Positions 8,571-16,871 are shown, counted from the first letter of the stretch. The stretch is DNA of 53,108 bases from Pseudarthrobacter siccitolerans (GCF_001046895.1 NZ_CAQI01000037.1:1-53108), one strand, 5' to 3'. Notes: a model not told the origin generated them from the sequence alone. A program made the numbers and translations.

Positions 8571-9524
8571 ATGGCAAAAGTACTTGTATTTATTGACAAC
8601 CCCGGCAACGCGCTGAAGAAGAGCAACCTTGAGCTGCTGACCCTCGCCCGTTCCCTTGGCGAGAGCGCCGTGGCCCTCAACGGCGAACTGCAGGGCGACG
8701 TCTCGGCCAGGTTCGCGGAATACGGCGTCAGCACTGTCCTGCGCCCCTCCGCCGAGGACCTGAACGATTACCTCGTGGCACCCAAGGCCGCGTACCTCGC
8801 AGCCGCGGCAGAGCAGACCGGGGCCAGCATCGTCCTGCTGGACAACTCGCCGGAGGGCAAGGAAATCGCCGCCCGGCTCGGCATCCGCCTCAACGCCGGC
8901 GTCATCACCGACGTTGTCAGCGTGGATGCGGACGGCACGGCACACAAGTCTGTCCTCGCCGGTTCCTACAACACAGCCTGCAAGGCCAGCACCCCCGTTT
9001 CGGTGCTGACGGTCAAGGCCAACAATGTGGTTCCCGAGCCGGCTGCCGCGCCCGGCACGCCGGAAACCGTCACCGTTGAGGTTCCGGCCGGCAGCACCGC
9101 AGCAGCTGCCCGGATCACGGCCCGCGAGCAGAAGGTTGCCAGCGGCCGCCCGGACCTCACCGATGCCCGCATCGTGGTGGCTGGCGGCCGCGGCCTGGAC
9201 GGGGACTTCGGCCCCGTGGAGGAACTCGCCGATGCCCTCGGAGCGGCAGTGGGAGCATCACGTGCAGCTACCGACGCCGGCTGGATCAGCCACGATGCGC
9301 AGGTGGGCCAGACAGGCAAGACCGTGTCCCCGCAGCTCTACATCTCGGCAGGCATCTCCGGCGCCATCCAGCAGAAGGCCGGCATGCAGACCGCAAAGGT
9401 CATTGTGGCGGTGAATAAGGACGCCGAATCTCCCGTTTTCGAGATTGCGGACTTCGGCATCGTCGGCGACCTCTTCGACGTCCTCCCGCAGGCCACGGCT
9501 GAGATCAAGAAGCGCAAAGGCTGA
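8571..9524 (+). CDS. etfA: Electron transfer flavoprotein alpha subunit
   Basis: The 317-residue protein carries the FAD-binding half of the ETF dimer. Its C-terminal domain has the family signature: GGRGLDGDFGPVEELADAL (about 205-223), GASRAATDAGW, QVGQTGKTVSPQLYIS and GISGAIQQKAGM, which contact FAD. The start ATG follows GAGGGAT. The gene is second in an etfB-etfA-PIG-L run. The stop TGA at 9522-9524 is followed almost directly by the TTG start of the next gene, whose ribosome site AAAGG lies inside the etfA end, so translation is probably coupled. Confidence 0.95.
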   Translation: MAKVLVFIDNPGNALKKSNLELLTLARSLGESAVALNGELQGDVSARFAEYGVSTVLRPSAEDLNDYLVAPKAAYLAAAAEQTGASIVLLDNSPEGKEIAARLGIRLNAGVITDVVSVDADGTAHKSVLAGSYNTACKASTPVSVLTVKANNVVPEPAAAPGTPETVTVEVPAGSTAAAARITAREQKVASGRPDLTDARIVVAGGRGLDGDFGPVEELADALGAAVGASRAATDAGWISHDAQVGQTGKTVSPQLYISAGISGAIQQKAGMQTAKVIVAVNKDAESPVFEIADFGIVGDLFDVLPQATAEIKKRKG

Positions 9525-9527
9525 TTA

Positions 9528-10307
9528 TTGATTGCCTCAGCCAGCCAGGCACAGAGCCCGTTCAATCCGGCCACGGACCGGATTGGACGGGTGCTCTGTT
9601 TTGCGGCCCACCCGGACGACATCGACTTCGGCGCTGCCGGCACCATTGCAGCGTGGACGGCGGCGGGTGTGCAGGTCAGCTACTGCATCATGACCGACGG
9701 CGACGCCGGCGGCTTCGATCCCGCCCACCGCGCCAACATCATCGCCATGCGCGACGCCGAGCAGCGGCGCGCGGCGGAGCTGGTGGGCGTATCCGACATC
9801 CATTACCTCCACCAGCGCGACGGCTACCTCGAGGCCTCGCATGAGGTGATGCGCGGCGTGGTGAAGCTCATCCGCGAACTGCGTCCCGACGTCGTACTGG
9901 CCATGCATCCGGAACGGAACTGGCGCCGCATCCAGAAAAGCCACCCTGACCACCTGGCGGTGGGGGAGGCCGTAACCCGGGCGGTTTACCCCGCGCTGGA
10001 AAACCCCTTCGCCTACCCCGAACTTGCCGAAGCCGGGCTGGCGGCGTACAAGCTCCCCTGGTTGTGGCTGTACGCGGGGCCTGATGAGCGGGAGAACCAC
10101 TTTGTTGACGTGACGCCCCATGTGGAGGCCAAGCTGAAGGCGATCCACGTCCACGTCAGCCAGCATCCCGATGTAGACGCGATGGAAGCAGCAGTGCGCC
10201 GGGGCATGCACGTCAACGCCGAACGTGCCGGCTTGCCTGCAGGACACAGTGCCGAAGCCTTCCACGTAGTAGCCGTCAACGGGCCGGGAACCATCGCCGG
10301 TTTCTGA
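9528..10307 (+). CDS. PIG-L family deacetylase
   Basis: The 259-residue protein carries both zinc-site signatures of the PIG-L/LmbE family: AAHPDDIDFG at about 26-35 and HPDH at 139-142. Family members remove acetyl groups from N-acetylglucosamine-linked substrates. In actinobacteria some act in mycothiol or other glycoconjugate pathways, as MshB and Mca do, but nothing here proves the substrate. The TTG start at 9528 is supported by AAAGG at 9516-9520 with a 7-base gap. The tight spacing to etfA suggests one transcript, which ends at the hairpin at 10323-10364. The link to ETF is positional only. Confidence 0.85.
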   Translation: MIASASQAQSPFNPATDRIGRVLCFAAHPDDIDFGAAGTIAAWTAAGVQVSYCIMTDGDAGGFDPAHRANIIAMRDAEQRRAAELVGVSDIHYLHQRDGYLEASHEVMRGVVKLIRELRPDVVLAMHPERNWRRIQKSHPDHLAVGEAVTRAVYPALENPFAYPELAEAGLAAYKLPWLWLYAGPDERENHFVDVTPHVEAKLKAIHVHVSQHPDVDAMEAAVRRGMHVNAERAGLPAGHSAEAFHVVAVNGPGTIAGF

Positions 10308-10322
10308 GCCGGACGGCACAAA

Positions 10323-10364
10323 AAACGTCCCGTGACCATCCTTCAGGATGATCACGGGACGTTT
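10323..10364. terminator. Bidirectional hairpin terminator
   Basis: AAACGTCCCGTGA pairs perfectly with TCACGGGACGTTT, and ATCC/GGAT extends the stem around a short loop. A-rich and T-rich flanks on both sides suit termination in both directions. It sits between the convergent PIG-L and anti-sigma genes. Confidence 0.8.
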
Positions 10365-10395
10365 GCTGTTTGCTGTGCTCAGCGGGATCGTGCTG

Positions 10396-11241
10396 CTACG
10401 CGCCCAGCGGAGCGGCAGCGACGGTGGGCAGCGTAGGCGAGGTGGATCCGCCGACGGGCTCGACGGTGATCCCGAGCGCCGCAGCAGAGGCGATGCCCTC
10501 CACCACCGCAGGCTTGGACAACGCCTCCGCGTCCATCAAGCCTTGGGAAACCGGTGCAGAGCCGTCCCTTGGGATCAGCCACATCTGGTAGACCTTGCCT
10601 TCGGGCGGGGCAGGGACACCGTTCATCTTGACCACCAGCGCGTCCTTGGAGGAAGAGACCAGGACCGTTGCCGTGCCGCCTGCGGCCACGGGTACTGAGG
10701 CTTCGCGGACATCATCGGCGCGGACCACCTGGTTCAGGGGATCATTCTGGTCGGCGATGTAGGACCCGACGCCGACACCGCCCAGGGCGATCGCTGCTGC
10801 GGCCGCGATCCCCGCCAGCCAGCGGCGGGTGCCGGCAGGACGCCGCCGCTCCTCCCGGCGCTCCCGTGCCCTGGCCAGTTCATCGGCGGGAACCCCCTGC
10901 GCGGGCCCCCGGGACTCCGGCTGGACCGGCAGTTGTGCCGGCAACTGGGCCGGCAGTTGGGCGACGATCCGGTCGAAAAGATCGGCCGGCGGCTCCTCCT
11001 CCACCCTGAATGACCGGGTGAGCGTTTCCCTGGACTGGCGGACACGTTCCAGGAAGGAAGCCCGCTCCGCTGCCGGAGCCGCTGAAATGTACTCCTCAAT
11101 GGCACGGCGTTCCTCGTCCGTTACTGCATCAAGCGCATACAGTTCGGCCAGGTCGATGGCGCGGCCGGAAGCGAGGTCAGCGGAGACGGTATCGCCAAAG
11201 GCGCCGGAACGGCCGGCCCGTCCATCGTTCATGTCTGTCAT
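10396..11241 (-). CDS. rskA: RskA-family anti-sigma factor
   Basis: The 281-residue protein has an N-terminal sigma-binding domain (LAELYALDAVTDEERRAIEE at about 31-50), a single membrane helix (about 141-163) and a C-terminal extracellular RskA-type domain containing KVYQMWLIPRDGSAPVSQG. It would hold the ECF sigma factor encoded just upstream at the membrane until a signal releases it. The gene begins one base after the sigma stop codon, so translation is likely coupled. A short AQLP-type tandem repeat (about 94-105) lies in the cytoplasmic linker. The activating signal is unknown; mycobacterial RskA responds to redox state through its sigma partner. Confidence 0.9.
   Translation of the reverse strand: MTDMNDGRAGRSGAFGDTVSADLASGRAIDLAELYALDAVTDEERRAIEEYISAAPAAERASFLERVRQSRETLTRSFRVEEEPPADLFDRIVAQLPAQLPAQLPVQPESRGPAQGVPADELARARERREERRRPAGTRRWLAGIAAAAAIALGGVGVGSYIADQNDPLNQVVRADDVREASVPVAAGGTATVLVSSSKDALVVKMNGVPAPPEGKVYQMWLIPRDGSAPVSQGLMDAEALSKPAVVEGIASAAALGITVEPVGGSTSPTLPTVAAAPLGA
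10928..10963. repeat. Three 12-bp imperfect tandem repeats inside the anti-sigma gene
   Basis: Three consecutive units at 10928, 10940 and 10952 differ at two to four positions and encode repeated Ala-Gln-Leu-Pro in the linker between the sigma-binding domain and the membrane helix. Copy number could vary between strains without shifting the frame. Confidence 0.6.
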
Positions 11242-11242
11242 T

Positions 11243-11833
11243 TCAACTCACCCCCAGGCAGGTCTTCAAGCGGATCAGTCCGTCGCGGATGCGGGACTTA
11301 ATGGTGGGTACTGCAGCGTTCAGCCGTTCGGCAACTTCCCGGTAAGTGAGCCCGCCGTAGTAGGCAAGGCGGACCGATTCCTGTTGCGTTTCGGTCAGGG
11401 TAGCCAGGCACCGGACCACAGCCTCGGCTTCAAGTCTGCTCCCCACTTCGTCCGAAACCGTGTCGTGGTCGATGTCCTGGGTGCTGGCCCCGTAGCGGGC
11501 TTCGCGGTCCGTGGCGGACTGCGCTGACCTGACCCTGTCCACGGCGCGCCGGTGGGAAATGGTCATCAGCCAGGAGAGCGGGCTTCCGGCGGCGGGGTCG
11601 AACTTGGCCGCGTTTTGCCAGACCTGCAGGAAAACTTCCTGGGTGGTGTCCTCGCTGAGCTCAGCATCAATCAGGACCCTGCGGGCCATGCCGTACACCC
11701 GGCGGGATGTCAGCCGGTAAAACTCTGCAAACGCCGTCCGGTCGCCCTGGGAAATTTGTCCCAAGAGGACTGCGAGCCGTTGACTGAGCTCAGCCGGCGT
11801 GTCGGTGACCGCGGGAGCATCGGGAGTATCCAT
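11243..11833 (-). CDS. sigK: ECF RNA polymerase sigma factor, SigK-like
   Basis: The product of about 196 residues has sigma region 2 (FAEFYRLTSRRVYGMARRVL, then EDTTQEVFLQVWQNAAKFDP) and region 4 (LTYREVAERLNAAVPTIKSR), the complete ECF layout. The paired RskA-type anti-sigma gene follows one base after its stop, as in SigK/RskA modules. I choose ATG 11833. A TTG four codons... more precisely three codons upstream (11842) has GGGAG spaced eight bases before it and is an alternative. An in-frame extension to 11926 looks unlike sigma factors. TATGCT, a possible -10, lies eight bases before the ATG. The SigK label rests on pairing with RskA and is inference. Confidence 0.88.
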   Translation of the reverse strand: MDTPDAPAVTDTPAELSQRLAVLLGQISQGDRTAFAEFYRLTSRRVYGMARRVLIDAELSEDTTQEVFLQVWQNAAKFDPAAGSPLSWLMTISHRRAVDRVRSAQSATDREARYGASTQDIDHDTVSDEVGSRLEAEAVVRCLATLTETQQESVRLAYYGGLTYREVAERLNAAVPTIKSRIRDGLIRLKTCLGVS

Positions 11834-12042
11834 TACTACCAAGCATAAGTCTCCCGGAGGTGAATCCTCAGCCGTGCTGCCGGGGATGCCCCGGCTGGTC
11901 CTGGAACCTGCCCGGAGAAGTGTCACCTGCCGCTCCTTGATCGCTAATGGACTGTTCTCAGGAGGGATTCGGCACAGTTGGGGATGCGGATGGGGCGGGG
12001 CGGAAAAAATTTCGGCGAAGCCTGGCGGGGCTGGCTTTGGGT

Positions 12043-12085
12043 GGTCCAGGCCGGGAGAGGGCCGCGCCCCTAACCGGCCTGGACC
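12043..12085 (-). terminator. Hairpin downstream of trmL
   Basis: GGTCCAGGCCGG (12043-12054) pairs perfectly with CCGGCCTGGACC (12074-12085). It lies just past the trmL stop on the minus strand, with only a distant T-run (12004-12009 on the complement). It probably ends the J-domain/trmL transcript before the sigma gene. Apart from this hairpin I see little in 11834-12094. Confidence 0.55.
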
Positions 12086-12094
12086 AGGTGCGTC

Positions 12095-12565
12095 CTAGAG
12101 CTTCGCGCCCGCGAAACCCTGCTGGCGCCAGGCCTCGTAAACGGCGATGGAGGCAGCATTGGCCAGATTCAGCGAGCGCAGTGCAGGCAGCATGGGCAGC
12201 CGCACGGTTGTGGTGACGTGAGGGTCCGTCTTCATCTCCGGCGGCAGGCCCACCGATTCCCGCCCGAACATCAGGACGTCACCGGGCCGGTAGGCGATGT
12301 CCGTGTAACTGGCTGCTCCGTCTGAGGTGAAGGCATAAACACGCTCGGGCTGCAGATGCTGCCAGGCATCCTCGATGTTGGCGTGCACGGTGACGACGGC
12401 GAGGTCATGGTAATCCAGGCCGGCGCGGCGAAGCTTCGCGTCCGAGAAGTCGAACCCCAGGGGCTCCACCAGGTGCAGCTCGGCACCGGTAATGGCTGCC
12501 AGCCTGATGGCGTTGCCGGTATTGCCGGGGATTTCGGGTTCATGGAAGAGGATGCGGAACACCAT
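12095..12565 (-). CDS. trmL: tRNA (cytidine(34)-2'-O)-methyltransferase
   Basis: This 156-residue SPOUT-class enzyme matches TrmL/YibK closely in length and motifs: FHEPEIPGNTGNAIRLAA at the N-terminus, LVEPLGFDFSDAKLRRAGLDY, LMFGRESVGLPPE, and LPMLPALRSLNLANAASIAVYE at the C-terminus, which forms the deep-knot SAM site. It methylates the ribose of the wobble base in tRNA-Leu isoacceptors. The gene lies 20 bases downstream of the J-domain gene on the same strand, so they probably share a transcript. AGGATGGG directly precedes the ATG. Confidence 0.93.
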   Translation of the reverse strand: MVFRILFHEPEIPGNTGNAIRLAAITGAELHLVEPLGFDFSDAKLRRAGLDYHDLAVVTVHANIEDAWQHLQPERVYAFTSDGAASYTDIAYRPGDVLMFGRESVGLPPEMKTDPHVTTTVRLPMLPALRSLNLANAASIAVYEAWRQQGFAGAKL

Positions 12566-12585
12566 CCCATCCTAGTCAACGCGGG

Positions 12586-13527
12586 TCAGTGCATGCCGCG
12601 CAGCAGCCGGGCCAGCACCGGGACGTTAACCGTGTTGGGGGCCGGTCCTGACGCCAGGAACTCCTTGACGCCCCGCACCAGACCTGCCGCGTTGACGATC
12701 CGGACGCTCTCCAGGGCCCCCGGGGACCGGCGGTGGTTGTCGATCACCGGTTCGTGCAGGTTCCCGCCCGGGCTCAGCACCACCGTCCAGCCGGTGACGT
12801 TCAGCTCGGGGAAGATGTCCTGCATGGCACGCACCACGTGCGCCAGCTGCGGCGGGGCAATCGAGCGCCCGCCGTGGTTAAGGGTCCTGCCGTCCCAGGC
12901 GTAGGCACCCTTCGGCAGCAGCATGGAGCCGATGAGCGCCAGGCGGTATCCGGACAGCACCGCGTGGTCGATGTGGCTGTTGTCGGCCGGCGACTCGAGT
13001 CCATTGATCAGTCGCGCTGCCGGAATGGCCGGCAGTACCTGCCGCGTCAGGAGCTGGACCGTGCGCATTTCCCGCTGGATCCGTGCTTCGGCCCCGAAAA
13101 TGCCGCGCTTCCGCGGCATCCCGTGGACCTGCTGGCTGGCCTGCGCCAACGGAATCAGGGGCACGCCGCCGTCCGCTCCCGGGGTGTAGGGCGGGACGTA
13201 AACCGGCGGGTCACCCGCAGTGTTCCGGGCGCCGGCGGTCTTGTGCACCGTGGCCGAAGCCCTGCTGCCCGCTGGCGGCGCATCAAAGTGCGGCTCGCCG
13301 TCGGTTCCATTGGCTGTACCTGCAGCATAGGAGCGGTCGTACGCTTTCCTGCGCTGCGGGTCGATCAGGGTTTCATAGGCGCTCGTGACGCGGCGGAAAG
13401 CGGCAGGATCCCCGCCGTGATCGGGGTGGGCCAGTCGGGCGGCCCGGCGGTAGGCCACCTTGATCTCTTTTTCGGTGGCGGTGACTGCCACGCGAAGCAC
13501 CTGGTAGTGGGAGCTGCTCTCGGTCAA
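12586..13527 (-). CDS. J-domain protein with uncharacterised C-terminal domain
   Basis: The best start is TTG 13527, preceded by GAAGGA seven bases away; the reading frame stays open upstream but without J-domain-like sequence. The 313-residue product opens with a J domain (about 5-66) whose HPD tripeptide is at 34-36, so it should stimulate an Hsp70/DnaK partner. It lacks the Gly/Phe and zinc-finger regions of DnaJ. The middle is low-complexity. The C-terminal 150 residues, with NSHIDHAVLSGYRLALIGS and KGAYAWDGRTL, faintly resemble a NERD-type nuclease-related domain, but I cannot confirm that. The client is unknown. trmL follows after 20 bases. Confidence 0.75.
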   Translation of the reverse strand: MTESSSHYQVLRVAVTATEKEIKVAYRRAARLAHPDHGGDPAAFRRVTSAYETLIDPQRRKAYDRSYAAGTANGTDGEPHFDAPPAGSRASATVHKTAGARNTAGDPPVYVPPYTPGADGGVPLIPLAQASQQVHGMPRKRGIFGAEARIQREMRTVQLLTRQVLPAIPAARLINGLESPADNSHIDHAVLSGYRLALIGSMLLPKGAYAWDGRTLNHGGRSIAPPQLAHVVRAMQDIFPELNVTGWTVVLSPGGNLHEPVIDNHRRSPGALESVRIVNAAGLVRGVKEFLASGPAPNTVNVPVLARLLRGMH

Positions 13528-13729
13528 GCACTCATCCTTCGTGTTGAAACGGCCGGTCCACGGCGGGCAGCCCTGTAGGGCCAGCTTATCGGCCCTTGTT
13601 CTGACAACGTCCGTGCCCGGGCTTGGGGTTCCCGGCACCGGCAGGATCCGGCGGAGTTTAGACTCGTGAAGGCTGCTCCGGCGGCGGAAGACAGAGAATG
13701 CAGGCAGCAACAGCGGGTCAGGGAACACA

Positions 13730-14440
13730 GTGGGGGCGGACATGGATCAGCGGACGACGGCGGCACCGGCCGGCAGGATCGGCCTGGGACGGTTGCCGCT
13801 GGCGGCAGCAGTTCTCGCCTCCGTGATGACCGTTGGCTGCAGCGTTGGTGTTCCCGACCCGTCGGCAGCCCAACCTGCGGAAACTGCCCCGGTACTTGCC
13901 ACCCCCACCATCACCCCCGGCCACGATGCCGAGGCTGTGGCCGCACAGGACCTGCCTTTCGCGTCCGGTGGCATCCTCGCCGAGGGAGTTCCCGTGGGCA
14001 TCTCGGACGGGCTGAAGGACGCTCCAGGCTGGAAGATGGTCAAGGACAATGTGGCTGGCGAAAGCCAGTACCTCAAAGCGGACGGGTGCCTCGTGGCTGC
14101 CAAGGTCCGGACCAACCAGGCGGTGCTGGCGCGCGCTGATGACCGGGAGTCAACGGTGGCGCTCTTCCAATACCTGGATCCCACCATCCTGCCCGGGTAC
14201 CTGAAACCGGCCACGCTGCGGTGGGGTGGTGACGAGTCCACCCCTGGCCACACGCTGGAGGTGCTGGTCCTGGAAGAGGCGGCGGCGCCAGGAGCCCGGG
14301 CCACTGCGGTCATGGCAAGGCTCTTTGGCAGGTCCGGATCGTCGGTCTACGTTTCTGTCTCATGCCCGGATGCGTCTGCCCTGGCCGCGGCGCGGGCAGA
14401 CGCTGTGCGGTTCCTGCCGGTCCTGCCTCCTTCGGCCTAG
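13730..14440 (+). CDS. Putative secreted lipoprotein, function unknown
   Basis: The product of up to 236 residues has a hydrophobic segment (about 20-36) followed by GCS with Cys37. The lipobox is imperfect because Thr is at position -3, so lipid attachment is likely but not certain. The mature part shows DGCLVAAKVRTNQ and a globular C-terminus with a second Cys in VSVSCPDAS, which suggests a disulfide. I recognise no family. GTG 13730 has AGGGA upstream; ATG 13742 is an alternative with GGGGG upstream. TAGACT at 13659-13664 may be the -10. Its stop codon shares the CTAG at 14437-14440 with the convergent DoxX gene. Confidence 0.6.
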   Translation: MGADMDQRTTAAPAGRIGLGRLPLAAAVLASVMTVGCSVGVPDPSAAQPAETAPVLATPTITPGHDAEAVAAQDLPFASGGILAEGVPVGISDGLKDAPGWKMVKDNVAGESQYLKADGCLVAAKVRTNQAVLARADDRESTVALFQYLDPTILPGYLKPATLRWGGDESTPGHTLEVLVLEEAAAPGARATAVMARLFGRSGSSVYVSVSCPDASALAAARADAVRFLPVLPPSA

Positions 14441-14856
14441 ATCCCGGACGGCCGGGCGGTCCGCTGCGAGAGCCGGTTCAGCGCGAGGGCAGCGACGAGC
14501 AATCCGAAATCACGCAGGGCAACGTCGAAGAAGCTTCCGAGGAGCAGGAGGTTGACGATGATGCCGGCGAGCCATGCTGCCACGAGGAGCGAGCCGAACC
14601 TGGGCCGGACGGCAACAGTGATGCCGGCGAGGACTTCCACCACCCCCACCACGTACATCAACGTCTGGGCAGGCAAGGCCACCAGCGCCGTTGCCTGCGG
14701 TGCAAGGTAGATGGTCCAGTCCGCCAGGATGTTCGTGAACTTATCGAGCCCGAAGATGATGGGCGCGACCGTGAAAACAGTCCGCAACAACAGGAAGGCC
14801 TGCCTGGCCGGTTCCATGGTGGCGGTGTTGGCGCGCAGTGCTGATGTGGTTTTCAC
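14437..14856 (-). CDS. DoxX-family membrane protein
   Basis: The 139-residue protein has four predicted membrane helices and the DoxX-like opening ARQAFLLLRTVFTVAPIIFG, followed by LDKFTNILADWT. DoxX proteins are small quinone-linked or redox-associated membrane proteins; some take part in thiol-stress complexes in mycobacteria. The start is GTG 14856 with an excellent AGAAGGAG upstream. It is divergent from a cysteine-rich HTH regulator, and an operator-like palindrome lies over its predicted promoter (TTGATT and TAAAAT, 18 bases apart on the minus strand). That suggests the regulator controls it. The biochemical role is unknown. Confidence 0.8.
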   Translation of the reverse strand: MKTTSALRANTATMEPARQAFLLLRTVFTVAPIIFGLDKFTNILADWTIYLAPQATALVALPAQTLMYVVGVVEVLAGITVAVRPRFGSLLVAAWLAGIIVNLLLLGSFFDVALRDFGLLVAALALNRLSQRTARPSGI

Positions 14857-14881
14857 AACTGACTCCTTCTAAAAGTAGGTT

Positions 14882-14896
14882 TTTCTATTTTAGAAA
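14882..14896. promoter_or_regulatory. Candidate operator between DoxX gene and HTH regulator
   Basis: TTTCTA-TTT-TAGAAA is a perfect 15-base palindrome. An imperfect second copy, TTCTA-AAA-GTAGG, lies at 14867-14879. Together they suggest a dimer site of form TTCTA-N3-TAGAA. On the minus strand the palindrome covers the likely -10 of the DoxX gene (TAAAAT, 14892-14887). On the plus strand TATAAT at 14908-14913 may be the regulator's -10. The local AT-richness stands out against the GC-rich genome. Confidence 0.55.
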
Positions 14897-14944
14897 CCCT
14901 GGAGGTCTATAATCAATACATCTTGACTTTGGATTGGTGGAGTA

Positions 14945-15610
14945 ATGGCCAGACTTCCCTGGGCGGACCGCATGGCAGCACTCGCCTCGCTCGGCGATGA
15001 AAAGCGCCGCCAGCTCTTTGAACTCGTGGCATCGTCGCCCGGGGCGGTGGGCCGCGACGACGTTGCACAGCGCACCGGTCTTCCCCGCAGTACCGTCTCG
15101 TTCCATTTGGACCGCCTGGTGCAAGACGGCCTGCTCGCGGTCGAGTTCCACAAGCCGCCAGGGAAAGCCGGCCCCGGCTCGGGCCGCCCTGCCAAGATGT
15201 ACCGTCCCGTTGCCGGCGAAATCGGGGCCTCCGTGCCGGACCGGAACTACGACCTCGCCGGGGAATTGATGGCCGCCGCCATTGAAAAATCCACCAGCGC
15301 GGGGGAACCCATCGAGGACACACTGCCGTCGGAGTCGTGGCGGGTGGGGAACGCCATGGCGGAGGCGGCGGAGACACTTCAGGACTTCCTTGTCCAGGCC
15401 GGCTACCGGCCCCAACCGGACGGCGACGGCGGTTTCCTCCTGCCGAACTGCCCGTTCCATCGGCTGTCCGACAAACATCCGGGGGTGGTGTGCGCCATGA
15501 ACGGGGCGTTCCTTCAGGGGGCGGCGGCCCGCCTGGAAGCGTCCGGCGGTCGGGTGGTGCCTGCCGATGTGCCCGGCCACTGCTGCGCCAGGATCACGCC
15601 GTCCGCCTGA
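14945..15610 (+). CDS. ArsR/SufR-like HTH regulator with C-terminal cysteine cluster
   Basis: The 221-residue protein has an N-terminal winged HTH (about 15-90, LGDEKRRQLFELVAS and RTGLPRSTVSFHLDRLVQDG). Its C-terminal sensor domain carries Cys169 (NCPFH), Cys183 (VVCAMN) and Cys213-Cys214 (GHCCARI). This spacing recalls regulators of the SufR type that ligate an iron-sulfur cluster, so redox, iron or NO sensing is plausible. It probably regulates itself and the divergent DoxX gene through the palindrome at 14882-14896. A cysteine desulfurase gene follows 31 bases downstream, which would fit Fe-S homeostasis, though that gene has its own promoter. The cofactor is inference. Confidence 0.78.
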   Translation: MARLPWADRMAALASLGDEKRRQLFELVASSPGAVGRDDVAQRTGLPRSTVSFHLDRLVQDGLLAVEFHKPPGKAGPGSGRPAKMYRPVAGEIGASVPDRNYDLAGELMAAAIEKSTSAGEPIEDTLPSESWRVGNAMAEAAETLQDFLVQAGYRPQPDGDGGFLLPNCPFHRLSDKHPGVVCAMNGAFLQGAAARLEASGGRVVPADVPGHCCARITPSA

Positions 15611-15635
15611 ACGGCAGGGGCATGGCGGCTAGAAT
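15607..15635 (+). promoter_or_regulatory. Leaderless-type promoter of the cysteine desulfurase gene
   Basis: TAGAAT at 15630-15635 is followed by exactly six bases and the GTG start at 15642, so the transcript should begin at the start codon. A weak -35, CTGAAC at 15607-15612, lies 17 bases upstream and overlaps the stop codon of the regulator gene. Confidence 0.45.
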
Positions 15636-15641
15636 TGCAGG

Positions 15642-16871
15642 GTGTCCGTTTACCTCGATCATGCTGCCACCACCCCTCTTTCCCCGGAGGCGCTGGCTGT
15701 CCTGACGCGTGAACTTGCCCGCACCGGCAATCCCTCTTCCCTTCACGGTTCGGGCCGGCGCGCCCGGCGGGCGGTGGAAGACGCCCGCGAGGCGCTCGCT
15801 GCAGCGGCAGGGGCGCACCCTTCGGAAGTGATCTTCACCTCCGGCGGCACCGAGTCGGACAACCTCGCGGTCAAGGGACTGTTCTGGTCCCGCGCGGGCG
15901 AAAAGCCGGCGCGGTGGCGCATCCTTTGTTCCGCCGTCGAACACCATGCCGTGATGGACACCGTGGAGTGGCTTGAAAGGCACGAAGGGGCCGACGTCAC
16001 CTGGCTCCCCGTGGACAGCGAGGGGGCAGTGGACCTGGCAGTCCTGGAAACTGAACTTGCCCGTGACCCGGATTCCATCGCGCTGGTCACCGTCATGTGG
16101 GCCAACAACGAGGTGGGGACCATCCAGCCCATCCACCGCGTTGTGGAACTGGCGCACGCCGCGGGCGTTCCCGTCCACTCCGACGCCGTGCAGGCCTTCG
16201 GTTCAGTGCCGGTGGATTTTAAGGCATCCGGACTGGATGCCATGTCCATCTCCGGACACAAGATCGGCGGACCCGTGGGGGTAGGTGCCCTGCTGCTGGG
16301 GCGGTCGGTGAAACTCACCCCGGTCCAGCACGGTGGCGGGCAGGAACGCGACGTCCGCTCGGGCACCCTGGACACCGCCTCGATCGCCGCCTTTGCTGCG
16401 GCCGCTGAGAATGCAGTTGCCGGTCTTGGTACCGAGTCGGCCCGGATCGCCGCCCTCCGCGACCGGCTCGTCGACGGCGTGCGGGAGCGGGTGCCCGAAG
16501 CCGTCCTGCGCGGGGCACCCGGGAACGGCCGCCTTCCCGGCAATGCGCACTTCACCTTCCCGGGCTGTGAAGGGGACTCCCTGCTCTTCCTGCTGGATCT
16601 TGCCGGAGTGGAATCGTCCACGGGATCGGCCTGTACCGCGGGTGTGCCCCGGCCCTCCCACGTGCTGCTTGCCATGGGGCTGGACGAGGAAACAGCGCGC
16701 GGCGCCCAGCGCTTCACCCTGGGCCATTCCTCGAAGGATGAGGACGTCGACGCTTTGCTGGCCGCCCTTCCGGGTGCTTACGCCAGGGCCCGGCAGGCCG
16801 GCATGGCAGGCCACGAATCCTCCATCCAGACCGCCGGCACCGTAGCCCGGCAGGGCTTGGGCGGCCGCTGA
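15642..16871 (+). CDS. iscS: Cysteine desulfurase (IscS/NifS family)
   Basis: The 409-residue PLP enzyme takes sulfur from cysteine as a protein persulfide and yields alanine. Visible elements are the opening [19 protein letters not shown], the PLP lysine Lys207 in SISGHKIGG, and the catalytic Cys331 in [10 protein letters not shown]. It is followed by mnmA, so its sulfur most likely feeds tRNA 2-thiouridylation, and probably Fe-S assembly too. The GTG start has no Shine-Dalgarno sequence but a correctly placed -10 element, suggesting leaderless translation. The order etfB, etfA, iscS, mnmA recalls the fixA-fixB-iscS-trmU region of mycobacteria; that comparison is from memory. Confidence 0.93.
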   Translation: MSVYLDHAATTPLSPEALAVLTRELARTGNPSSLHGSGRRARRAVEDAREALAAAAGAHPSEVIFTSGGTESDNLAVKGLFWSRAGEKPARWRILCSAVEHHAVMDTVEWLERHEGADVTWLPVDSEGAVDLAVLETELARDPDSIALVTVMWANNEVGTIQPIHRVVELAHAAGVPVHSDAVQAFGSVPVDFKASGLDAMSISGHKIGGPVGVGALLLGRSVKLTPVQHGGGQERDVRSGTLDTASIAAFAAAAENAVAGLGTESARIAALRDRLVDGVRERVPEAVLRGAPGNGRLPGNAHFTFPGCEGDSLLFLLDLAGVESSTGSACTAGVPRPSHVLLAMGLDEETARGAQRFTLGHSSKDEDVDALLAALPGAYARARQAGMAGHESSIQTAGTVARQGLGGR

